Below, in pieces: positions 17,798 to 24,649 of a stretch of DNA of 64,000 nucleotides. Every line of letters begins with the position of its first letter. The first letter of the stretch is position 1. The position numbers and the translations under genes were made by a program. This DNA comes from an uncultured Dehalococcoidia bacterium (GTDB lineage Bacteria; Chloroflexota; Dehalococcoidia; Lucifugimonadales; Australimonadaceae). The stretch spans positions 1,551,504 to 1,615,503 of the forward strand of contig OY282355.1 in NCBI GenBank assembly GCA_958295525.1, written 5' to 3'. The notes below the pieces were generated by a model. That model did no database searches. It was not told the origin of the DNA and saw only the letters and a list, made by a program, of their open reading frames with translations.

Positions 17798-19371
17798 TCC
17801 TGAGAGGCCTCTCCTGTGCGTGCCCTATCTGCGTACTCTTGGTTGACCGCCTGCGCCGATTCTACGAGTCCAGGGAACAGCCTTTCACGAGTGAAACCCA
17901 AATTCTTGAGTGTCTTCAGCAAACCAGGCTTTCGCTCGTCAGGCACTGTTAAGGTATAATGGCGATAGAGGTCGATTTTTGGAGTCGAGCCTGATGGGTT
18001 TACTTCTTCGGGCTCGAAACGTAGGTGGCGCGCAGAGACAATGTATGCTGATTCTTGCGCCCTAATACGCTGGGATGAATGCTGTGGTTCCACGATAAAG
18101 ACTCGACGAAGGTCGTCTTTATTTATTCTGTCCTCAAAGTACGGCTTCTCAATTTGAATTAATTGGATAAGCCGGTAACGTGCGTTCTTCTCTTTCTCTG
18201 TATCTGGCCCTTCTAAAATTGCATCTTGGTCATCGCGGCGCAATCTGAAGAAGTTAGAGATGATGCTGATCGCGTCGCTGTCGTACTGCTTGATCAGCCT
18301 TCCAGGCACAGCGAACACATGCACGCGGCCATCCGGGGATACATTCACATGTTCCCGTTCTCGGACATCTAGCATAGATTTCTCGTTGCTCTCGCATGCG
18401 AAGAAGAGAGCGACGAGAGAATTCCGTGTAATGTCAAGGAGCCTGGTGTGCAAGCCATGGTGCTGAGCGATACCCCATTGAGTGATTGCCGGGAGCCTGT
18501 CGGCAAACTCTTCAGGACGCCGCGACATCAAGTCTCGGAGCATTTCGCTCTCGTGGTTAACTAGGCTGTCTTTGCGCGCCACGGAGGGCATCAAACTATC
18601 GTAGATGCAAGGTTCGCCGCGGAAGTACAACCGCATAGATTGCTCTTGGTTGAGGATATAATTTTCTATAGTATTGATTTCGCTTAGCAAGGTTTCGACT
18701 TCCGTTATAGGTTTGGTGATGTTGGCGGCTATGCGCACAGAGTCTGCGATGATGAAACGGGCTTTGTCGTCAAGAATCGCGTTGGTGAAGGTCGCGTTGG
18801 TGAGGTCTGCGTTGGTGAGGTCTGCGTTGGTGAGGTCTGCGTTGGTGAGGTCTGCGCCAGTGAGGTCTGCTTCGGCGAGGTCTGCTTCGGCGAGGTTAGC
18901 GCCGATGAGGTTGGCGCTGGTGAGGTTCGCGCTGGTAAGGTTCGCATCAGCAAGGATGACACCGGGGAGGTCGGCGCTAGTGAGGTCGGCGCCAGTGAGG
19001 TCGGCGCCAGTGAGGTAGGCGCCATTGAGGTCGGCGCCATTGAAGTAGGCGCCATTGAGGTCGGCGCCATTGAGGTCGGCGCCATTGAGGTCGGCGCCAT
19101 TGAGGTCGGCGCCATTGAGGTTGGCGCCAGAGAGGTTGGCGCCAGAGAGGTTGGCATCGGTGAGGTTGGCGCCAGAGAGGTTGGCGCCAGAGAGGTTGGC
19201 ATCGGTGAGGTTGGCGCCAGAGAGGTTGGCGCCAGAGAGGTTGGCGCCAGAGAGGTCGACGCCAGAGAGGTCGGCGCCAGAGAGGTCCGGCACGAAGTCA
19301 TCCTGCAGCCGTCGGGCGTTCCAAGCCTCCACGCCCTCCTGCAGCCATTCTATGTGCTGTTCGTTAGCCAT
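17794..19371 (-). CDS. Pentapeptide-repeat protein fused to an FRG domain
   Basis: This 525-residue protein has three parts. Residues 1-28 form a short helical start (EQHIEWLQEGVEAWNARRL). Residues 29-198 are about 34 uninterrupted pentapeptides of the A(D/N)LxG type, expected to fold as a right-handed quadrilateral beta-helix. A linker follows, then an FRG domain at about residues 245-400. The FRG hallmarks are YFRGE (250-253), QHHGLHTRLLDITRN (303-317) and ALFFACE. FRG domains (PF08867) have no firmly established activity but recur beside mobile and defence genes. The C-terminal ~120 residues are not recognised. The gene lies 8 bp downstream of the methyltransferase-HNH gene. Its non-repeat part is AT-richer than the surroundings, suggesting acquisition. 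A role as a restriction or abortive-infection effector is inference only. Confidence 0.88.
   Translation of the reverse strand: MANEQHIEWLQEGVEAWNARRLQDDFVPDLSGADLSGVDLSGANLSGANLSGANLTDANLSGANLSGANLTDANLSGANLSGANLNGADLNGADLNGADLNGADLNGAYFNGADLNGAYLTGADLTGADLTSADLPGVILADANLTSANLTSANLIGANLAEADLAEADLTGADLTNADLTNADLTNADLTNATFTNAILDDKARFIIADSVRIAANITKPITEVETLLSEINTIENYILNQEQSMRLYFRGEPCIYDSLMPSVARKDSLVNHESEMLRDLMSRRPEEFADRLPAITQWGIAQHHGLHTRLLDITRNSLVALFFACESNEKSMLDVREREHVNVSPDGRVHVFAVPGRLIKQYDSDAISIISNFFRLRRDDQDAILEGPDTEKEKNARYRLIQLIQIEKPYFEDRINKDDLRRVFIVEPQHSSQRIRAQESAYIVSARHLRFEPEEVNPSGSTPKIDLYRHYTLTVPDERKPGLLKTLKNLGFTRERLFPGLVESAQAVNQEYADRARTGEASQE
18778..19287. repeat. In-frame 15-bp tandem repeat encoding the pentapeptide array
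   Basis: About 34 head-to-tail 15-bp units lie inside the pentapeptide/FRG gene. On the plus strand the commonest forms are GGCGCCATTGAGGTC, GGCGCCAGAGAGGTT and GTCTGCGTTGGTGAG. Runs of identical or near-identical units (for example about 19020-19110 and 18800-18860) indicate recent expansion by slippage or recombination, always in frame. Other frames through this region are repetitive too, but only because of the DNA repeat. Confidence 0.93.
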
Positions 19372-19379
19372 GTCGTTCG

Positions 19380-20912
19380 CTACTCGGGGCGGAGTTCGGG
19401 AGGGAGGTACTTGCGCTCGGCGGATCGGATGAACGGAGGGCGTTCCGTCCAGGGCGTTTCGCCTTTCTCCCGCATCCGTGCGTCAAGGTCGGCCATCGTG
19501 CCCTCGCCTTTTATGCTGTTGTGGCTCTGGCACATCAGTTGAATGTTGCCGTCCACGTTCGGGCCGTTGTACCGCTTTTGGGAGACGATATGCTCCGTGT
19601 TGAGGCAGCGAAGGGCGAGTTTCTCGCCGTCGGCGGCGCAGCAGCCCTCCTGCTGGATGTAGCGGATTTCGAGGATATTCGGCGAGCGCGTCTCGCTCTC
19701 TTGGAGTTCGGCGGCTTTTTCAGGACTGAAGTCGGTGCGCTCGGGAATGTCGCCGCCGACGAGTTTCCAGAGGTGGCCTTTGACATCCTCTTTGGCGTAG
19801 CGCAGGACTTTGTGCGTCACCTCGCCGGCGCGCGTGAGCAGCCGCCCGTCCGCGCCACGCTCTGTGACACCGAGTTCGGACTCCATACGCCGGAGCACCA
19901 TCTCGTAGGCAGTGGGGCTGACGTCCACACCGATCCAGAGGCGGGGCGCAGGCAGCAGCGACCATTCGCCGTTCGACTTGAGCGTCGTCATTCCTTCCGC
20001 CGCGACGCAGGCGGTGGCGCAGCCGCAGAAGGGGTCGAGCACGACGTCGCCCGGGTCGGTGGAGATGCTGATAATGCGCTCCAAGAGCGCGCGCGGCTTT
20101 TGGGTCGGGAAGCCCGTCTCTTCCTGCCTCCTCTTGACCAGATGATAAGCGTACAACTGCCTCAGGTCCGACCAGACGTTGGAGAGCGGAACGCCTCTAG
20201 ACTCGTCGAGGTATTGCCGTTCAACGCGGTCGGGCGCTCGTTTGCGCGTGCGGTAGGCGCGCCCGGCCTCATCGGTGTAGGTGAACCGCTCTCTCACGTA
20301 CTTCTCGGAATACCCCAAATGCTGCATATTGTAGGTGTGCTTGCCGTAGGACTTGGCGTAGACCAGCAGCGTGTCGTGCGCTTTGACGGGCTTCCGGCCT
20401 GCGGCGCGTCCGCCGGAGGGCGTGCCGTAGTTCCAGACGACCTCGTCGATAAAGTTGCGATACCCGAAGATGTAGTCCAGCGCGGTCTTAAGGTAGTGGC
20501 TCGCGGTGGGATCGCAGTGGAGGTAGATAGAGCCGGTGTCCTTCAGAACGCGATGCATTTCCACGAGGCGGATGCTCATATAGGCGAGATACGCCTGCAT
20601 AGACTCGTCGTGCGTAATGGCTGCCGCCGTAATGACGTGGCTGAGGGCGGGCTGCTTCCGCTGGAGATCTCTGATCCATTCCCTCCGCACTTTGTCCATC
20701 GTCCAGTCGTCATGGAAGCGCACTTCGCGGTCAAAAGGGTTCTGATATTCGGCGTTGCTGTTGAAGGGCGGGTCGAGGTATATGAGGTCAATGCAGTCGC
20801 TGTTCATTCCCCGGAGCACGTCGAGGTTGTCGGCGGTGAAGATCGTGCTAGGCGCGATGCCTTTGCCGAATATGCGGTCGGTTTCGCTGAGGGTTTCGGT
20901 TGCCGTCGTCAT
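19380..20912 (-). CDS. DNA methyltransferase with C-terminal HNH nuclease domain
   Basis: This 510-residue protein is a beta-class N4/N6 methyltransferase: motif IV in DLIYLDPPFNSNAEY (about residues 42-56) precedes motif I, VVLDPFCGCATACVAAEG (near 295). The predicted target-recognition segment lies between (about 150-270). The C-terminal third adds a zinc-bound HNH nuclease signature around residues 420-475: CC and C ligands before NTEHIVSQKRYNG, then DGNIQLMCQSHNSIKG. One chain could therefore both modify and cut DNA. It is upstream of, and 8 bp from, the pentapeptide/FRG gene. A second methyltransferase-HNH fusion occurs at 56902-58383 with only general similarity. The specificity cannot be predicted. 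Confidence 0.9.
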   Translation of the reverse strand: MTTATETLSETDRIFGKGIAPSTIFTADNLDVLRGMNSDCIDLIYLDPPFNSNAEYQNPFDREVRFHDDWTMDKVRREWIRDLQRKQPALSHVITAAAITHDESMQAYLAYMSIRLVEMHRVLKDTGSIYLHCDPTASHYLKTALDYIFGYRNFIDEVVWNYGTPSGGRAAGRKPVKAHDTLLVYAKSYGKHTYNMQHLGYSEKYVRERFTYTDEAGRAYRTRKRAPDRVERQYLDESRGVPLSNVWSDLRQLYAYHLVKRRQEETGFPTQKPRALLERIISISTDPGDVVLDPFCGCATACVAAEGMTTLKSNGEWSLLPAPRLWIGVDVSPTAYEMVLRRMESELGVTERGADGRLLTRAGEVTHKVLRYAKEDVKGHLWKLVGGDIPERTDFSPEKAAELQESETRSPNILEIRYIQQEGCCAADGEKLALRCLNTEHIVSQKRYNGPNVDGNIQLMCQSHNSIKGEGTMADLDARMREKGETPWTERPPFIRSAERKYLPPELRPE

Positions 20913-21002
20913 CGCGTCATCCCTATGGGCTGTTCGTTCAGCCTACCGTACATCGAAAGAAGGCGCTTCGCAAGGGGGCAAAGCCTCCCTCCCTCTTCCT
21001 CC

Positions 21003-21833
21003 CTACCGCAGGGCGTAGCGGTCGCCTTCTTCCGAGGCGGCGGCGCCGTCCGCGATCAGTTTGACGAGCGTCGTCACGAGTTGACGCTCCGCGAGCCGCT
21101 CCCGCGCCTCGGGCAAGCCCGCGTAGATGCGAACGCGCAGTTCGGCGGGCGTCAACGGGCCGTCCCGCAGGGCGTCGAGGATTGCGCGCTCCCGCTCCTC
21201 GCGGTGGCGGATGAGCGCCTCGAGGCGGCGCGGCGGGTCGTTCACCGGCCCGCCGTGCCCCGCGTACATAATTCGCGCGTCGACGTCCTGCAGCATCCGC
21301 AGCGTGCTCATATAGTCCGAGAGGTCGCCGTCCTGCGGGGCGATGCTCGTGGTCGAGACGGCCATCACGGTGTCGCTGGTGAAAAGCGCCTTGCGTTCGG
21401 GGGAGAAGAGCGCGATGCATCCGGCGGTGTGCCCCGGCGCGAACACGGCTTCCAGGGAGATTCCGCCGAGGTCGCGCTTGTCGCCGTGCCGCATCTCGCG
21501 GGCGACGGTCATCTCTCCGTGCAGACGCTCTTGCTCTATCGCCTCGCGGTCGTTGGGGTGGCAGGCGATGGGCGCGCCGGTTTCGCGGTGCATATGGAGC
21601 GCGCCGCCGCCGTGGTCGGGGTGCCGGTGGGTGACGATGATCTCGGAAATAGGAGGGGCGTTGACCTCGCGGAGGTAGGCGGCGCGGGCGCGGTGGTCGT
21701 CCTCGCTCTCCCAGCCTGCGTCTATCAGCGCGGCGGACTCGCTTCCGCAAACGAGGAAGGCGTTGGGGGGCGGAAAGCCGGGGAGCGGCTCTCTGCCGAA
21801 CGCGAGTTGGTGTATGCCCGGCTCCAGTTCCAT
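21003..21833 (-). CDS. Metallo-beta-lactamase-fold hydrolase, LACTB2-like
   Basis: This 276-residue enzyme carries the HxHxDH metal motif as THRHPDHGGG, a downstream metal His in APGHTAGCIALF, the bridging Asp in FTSDTVMAV and a final His in YAGHGGPV. The C-terminal ~70 residues form a winged-helix module (ERERAILDALRDGPLTPAEL), the layout of the LACTB2/BLACT_WH group, whose members hydrolyse nucleic acids, thioesters or lactones. ATG 21833 is the first plausible start. It is followed, 52 bp away on the same strand, by no close partner; the GlcG/RidA operon lies just upstream and could be co-transcribed. Confidence 0.9.
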   Translation of the reverse strand: MELEPGIHQLAFGREPLPGFPPPNAFLVCGSESAALIDAGWESEDDHRARAAYLREVNAPPISEIIVTHRHPDHGGGALHMHRETGAPIACHPNDREAIEQERLHGEMTVAREMRHGDKRDLGGISLEAVFAPGHTAGCIALFSPERKALFTSDTVMAVSTTSIAPQDGDLSDYMSTLRMLQDVDARIMYAGHGGPVNDPPRRLEALIRHREERERAILDALRDGPLTPAELRVRIYAGLPEARERLAERQLVTTLVKLIADGAAASEEGDRYALR

Positions 21834-21885
21834 GCGCGCCCCATTCTAGCCGACTGCGGCACGGCGAGGGGCAACGCGCCGCCCC

Positions 21886-23532
21886 CTATAGCGCGGCGAT
21901 GACGTGGTATTGGACGCGGGAGCGGCGCTGGACGCCCATTTTCATTATCTGGCGGGCGGGGCGGTCGTCCGGGTTGGGGAACGCGGCGGCCCAGGCGGCG
22001 TCTATCGCGGGGAGGTCGGCGTAGTCTTGCACGAGCAGCGTGAGCAGGCCGGCGTTTTCCAACCCGCCGCCCGCGGCGCGCAGCAGCGACTCAACGTTGC
22101 GAACGCCGTGGCGCGCCTGCCCCTCGGCGCCTTCGACGGGCTCGAGTTTGTCGTCTCCCGCCGTGTCCACGCCGGAGACGCCCGACGAGCAGACGAGGCC
22201 GCCGATGCGCGCGCCCATAGGAATGGGGTCGTGATGGCCATGCCCCTCGATCTCGTGGTTGGCGCGCTCCCCGCCGATCTTGCCGATGACTTGCATCTGA
22301 ATCTGCCCGCCCATCGGGTAGCGGAACGTCTTGCGCGCCGCCTGATAAGAGCCCTCCGGCCACGCCTCCAGGTAGACGTCCACCATATAGGGCTGGTAGG
22401 CGAAGTCGTTGAGATAGACCCATTGGAGAACCACGTCGTCCGCCGATCCGCCCGCCGCCTCCATCACGGCCCGCATATTGTCGAAGCATTGGTCGGTCTG
22501 CGCGTCCTCGCCGACGACGGGCTGGGAGGTTTCGAGGTCCCAGGGGACGATGACGGACGAGAAAACGTAGTCGCCGATGCGAACGGCGTTGGGGAGCGGG
22601 TCGCGGTGCGTGAGGCCGGGGACTTCGACCCGCCGCCGCTCTCCGGCGACGCCGATGGCCTGCAACTGGACGCCTTCGCCCGGGGGCAGCGGGTAGGAGG
22701 TCGTCTTGCGCGCCGGGCGGTTGTCCGCGTCGGGGAACAGTTCCAGCCAGCCGTCGTTGATGTGGGCGCGGAAATCCTGGCTGTCTATGAAGTTCGTGAC
22801 GACGCCGACCTCGTCCATCGAGCGTCCGGCGGCTTCGATCAGCGTTCGCAGGTTGCGCCAGGCGTTGCGGAACTGCGCGGCGGGGTTGCGCGGAATCTCG
22901 CCTGTTTGGAGGTCGACGCCGCGAACGCCGGACGTGAAGAAGAGACCGCCGACCTCCGCGAAGTCGGGCGCGGGCGCGTCCGGCGCGCTGAGGCCTGGCA
23001 GCCGGAACGCTCTGCGTCCGCCGCCGCCGCTCCGCCCCGGAGCGGATCTGAGGGCGGGCGCGGGCCCGCTGCGGAACCGGGGGCGGATGGCGGCGTTGCG
23101 GAGCCGCTCGTCTCCCGCCGGCTTGACCATCGCCTCCGCGCCCGCAGTCGCCAAGCGCTCGTCGCGGTCTTCGTCGCCCGTTCCGCTGACGCCGATACCG
23201 CCGACGACCTGGCTCGCCCGGTGGAGAGTGAGGCCGCCGTGCAGCGTGGTTACGCGGTCGTTGGACCAGTCCGCGACGGCGCGCCCGTCGTGGGCGATCT
23301 GCTGGCGGTACACGGCGGTGTCGCGCCCGATGAACGCGGCGGTGTACGCCTTGCGCTCGGCGTTCCGAACGTCGGTCGCCGACGCGCCGTCCTTGCGGAC
23401 GAGGCAGACGAGTTCGCCGCTTTCGTCCACGACGGCGACCGCGAACGGGCGCTCGCCGGGGCGGGCGGCGGCCATCGCCGCGTCCGCCGCGCGCTCCGCG
23501 TCTTCCAATCCGAGCGATTCGCGGGTGGCCAT
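21886..23532 (-). CDS. GlcG/HbpS-like domain fused to three RidA-like domains
   Basis: This 548-residue protein begins with a GlcG/HbpS (DUF336) domain (residues 1-145; LGLEDAERAADAAMAAA and RVTTLHGGLTLH with VVGGIGVSG). A low-complexity Arg/Gly linker follows. Three RidA/YjgF-type repeats come next, at about 180-300, 305-425 and 425-548 (SGVRGVDLQTGEI, SSVIVPWDLETSQP, SSGVSGVDTAGDD). RidA proteins are homotrimers that hydrolyse reactive imines, so three copies in one chain suggest a pseudo-trimer. Each repeat keeps the substrate-binding Arg (PARKT, AARKT, PARQI). The Glu normally near the end of the fold is Gln or His, so deaminase activity is doubtful. It is the last gene of a three-gene operon, 3 bp after the DUF1330 gene. 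Confidence 0.85.
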   Translation of the reverse strand: MATRESLGLEDAERAADAAMAAARPGERPFAVAVVDESGELVCLVRKDGASATDVRNAERKAYTAAFIGRDTAVYRQQIAHDGRAVADWSNDRVTTLHGGLTLHRASQVVGGIGVSGTGDEDRDERLATAGAEAMVKPAGDERLRNAAIRPRFRSGPAPALRSAPGRSGGGGRRAFRLPGLSAPDAPAPDFAEVGGLFFTSGVRGVDLQTGEIPRNPAAQFRNAWRNLRTLIEAAGRSMDEVGVVTNFIDSQDFRAHINDGWLELFPDADNRPARKTTSYPLPPGEGVQLQAIGVAGERRRVEVPGLTHRDPLPNAVRIGDYVFSSVIVPWDLETSQPVVGEDAQTDQCFDNMRAVMEAAGGSADDVVLQWVYLNDFAYQPYMVDVYLEAWPEGSYQAARKTFRYPMGGQIQMQVIGKIGGERANHEIEGHGHHDPIPMGARIGGLVCSSGVSGVDTAGDDKLEPVEGAEGQARHGVRNVESLLRAAGGGLENAGLLTLLVQDYADLPAIDAAWAAAFPNPDDRPARQIMKMGVQRRSRVQYHVIAAL

Positions 23533-23535
23533 CGG

Positions 23536-23826
23536 CTACGCCGTTCCCTCGACGGCGACGACGGATGCTTCGGCGGACGCCCACCGGACGCCCACGATGC
23601 TCTGATAGCCGTCGGATGCGTACCAGTTCCGCAGCGCGGCGATGTCCGGGAACTCCAGGACGACGACGCGGCGCGGCGTCCATTCGCCTTCGATGACTTC
23701 GCTCGCGCCGCCGCGAACGAGAAATCGTCCGCCGTAGGGCTCGAGCGTCGCGGGAACCTGCGCGCCGTAGGCGGCGTAGGCGTCCGGGTCGCGCACGTCG
23801 ACGTCGGCGATGAGATAGGCCGCCAT
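23536..23826 (-). CDS. DUF1330 (dimeric alpha/beta barrel) protein
   Basis: This 96-residue protein has the ferredoxin-like DUF1330 pattern: YLIADVDVRDPDAYAAYGAQ, then GGRFLVRGG, VVVLEFPDIAALRNWYAS and DGYQSIVGVR. The family is of unknown function but common in marine and soil bacteria next to catabolic genes. Its ATG shares one base with the TGA of the upstream GlcG gene (TGATG) and its stop is 3 bp before the GlcG-RidA gene, so the three form one translationally linked operon. Confidence 0.88.
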   Translation of the reverse strand: MAAYLIADVDVRDPDAYAAYGAQVPATLEPYGGRFLVRGGASEVIEGEWTPRRVVVLEFPDIAALRNWYASDGYQSIVGVRWASAEASVVAVEGTA

Positions 23827-24257
23827 CAGCGCGCCCCCGCCGCTTCGACGCCCATCGCTTCGAGTCCGGCGCGGGCCAGCGCCTCGTCGCGGATCGTCGA
23901 GTTTCCGCTCATCGCTATGCCTCCTACAACCTCGCCGCCGGAGCGGACGGCCAGCCCGCCTTGCAGCGCCGTGAGTTTGGGGTCGCCCCAATCGTCGAGC
24001 GTCCGCCCCGCCGCTTTGACGGCCTCGTCGCGGAAGGCGACGGTGTCCATTCCGACGCGGGCGGCGGTGTAGGCTTTCGCCCGAGCGCGCCCCAGCATGC
24101 GGGCGGGCGCGCCGTCTTGCCGGGCGCACAGAATCTCGACGCCGTGCGCGTCCACGATTGCGAGCGCGCCGGGGTTGTCGGCGGACGTGAAGGCGGCGAA
24201 GACGGCGTTCTTCGCCCGCCGCGCCTCCTCCAGCCCGATGCTGATCGTCTCGAACAT
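23826..24257 (-). CDS. GlcG/HbpS family (DUF336) protein
   Basis: This 143-residue protein matches the GlcG/HbpS family throughout: SIGLEEARRAKNAVFAAF, ALAIVDAHGVEILCARQDG, LTALQGGLAVRSGGEVVGGI, and IRDEALARAGLEAMG at the end. Family members bind haem or small ligands; some are secreted, but no signal peptide is visible. ATG 24257 was chosen because homology begins there; the frame upstream is not protein-like. It heads the operon with DUF1330 and the GlcG-RidA fusion, and is itself related to the N-terminal domain of that fusion. Confidence 0.9.
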   Translation of the reverse strand: MFETISIGLEEARRAKNAVFAAFTSADNPGALAIVDAHGVEILCARQDGAPARMLGRARAKAYTAARVGMDTVAFRDEAVKAAGRTLDDWGDPKLTALQGGLAVRSGGEVVGGIAMSGNSTIRDEALARAGLEAMGVEAAGAR

Positions 24258-24484
24258 CCGCGCGTCCTTCGTCCTTGCTGGACGGCGCGAAGTGTAGCAC
24301 GCGCGGCGGTTGCGCGGGGAAAGGGAGCGGCGGGCTAGGTCACGCACCGGAGCCTATCGCCGTCTCGCCGCGCGGCGCGCTTTCTTCTCCGGCGCAACCG
24401 CTCGTGGGATTCGCAGGAAGAGGAGCGCGGGCGGGCGCTTGGCCAATTCCCCGCAAATTGCCCCAAGCGCAGGCGCGGCGCCAA

Positions 24485-24514
24485 TTGGACGCGGCGCCGG
24501 AAAGGGAGTAGGAT
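24485..24514 (+). promoter_or_regulatory. Candidate promoter of the nusA-truB operon
   Basis: TTGGAC at 24485-24490 and TAGGAT at 24509-24514, separated by 18 bp, resemble a sigma70 promoter (four of six matches each). The start point would fall near 24520, so that the 5' hairpin at 24525-24545 begins almost at the transcript end. The rest of the 392-bp gap from 24258 to 24649 shows no gene. Confidence 0.4.
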
Positions 24515-24524
24515 AAGGGCGATG

Positions 24525-24545
24525 AGAGTGGGCGGCGCCCACTCT
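24525..24545 (+). promoter_or_regulatory. Leader hairpin upstream of nusA
   Basis: A perfect 9-bp inverted repeat, AGAGTGGGC-GGC-GCCCACTCT, lies 105 bp before the nusA start and is followed by a U-containing stretch (TATGCTTTCT). Similar GTGGGC...GCCCAC hairpins precede rimP-nusA operons in many bacteria. It may be an attenuator or a 5'-end stabiliser. That rimP-leader comparison is from memory. Confidence 0.55.
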
Positions 24546-24649
24546 TATGCTTTCTACGAACCGGCGCGCAAGGCAACAGACGACGACGGACGAGCCGGGG
24601 AGGCGGGGAGCAACCGGACAAACGACGAACGCGGAGGCATAGGGCAGCG

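Noticed and set aside
18729-19301. Ser/Thr/Pro/Ala-rich repeat protein in another minus-strand frame of the pentapeptide region
   Set aside because: It is the shifted reading of the 15-bp repeats; the pentapeptide frame continues into a conserved FRG domain, this frame does not.
21904-24072. 722-codon plus-strand frame opposite the GlcG/RidA operon
   Set aside because: It spans three real genes and their junctions on the other strand, and shows no protein family features.
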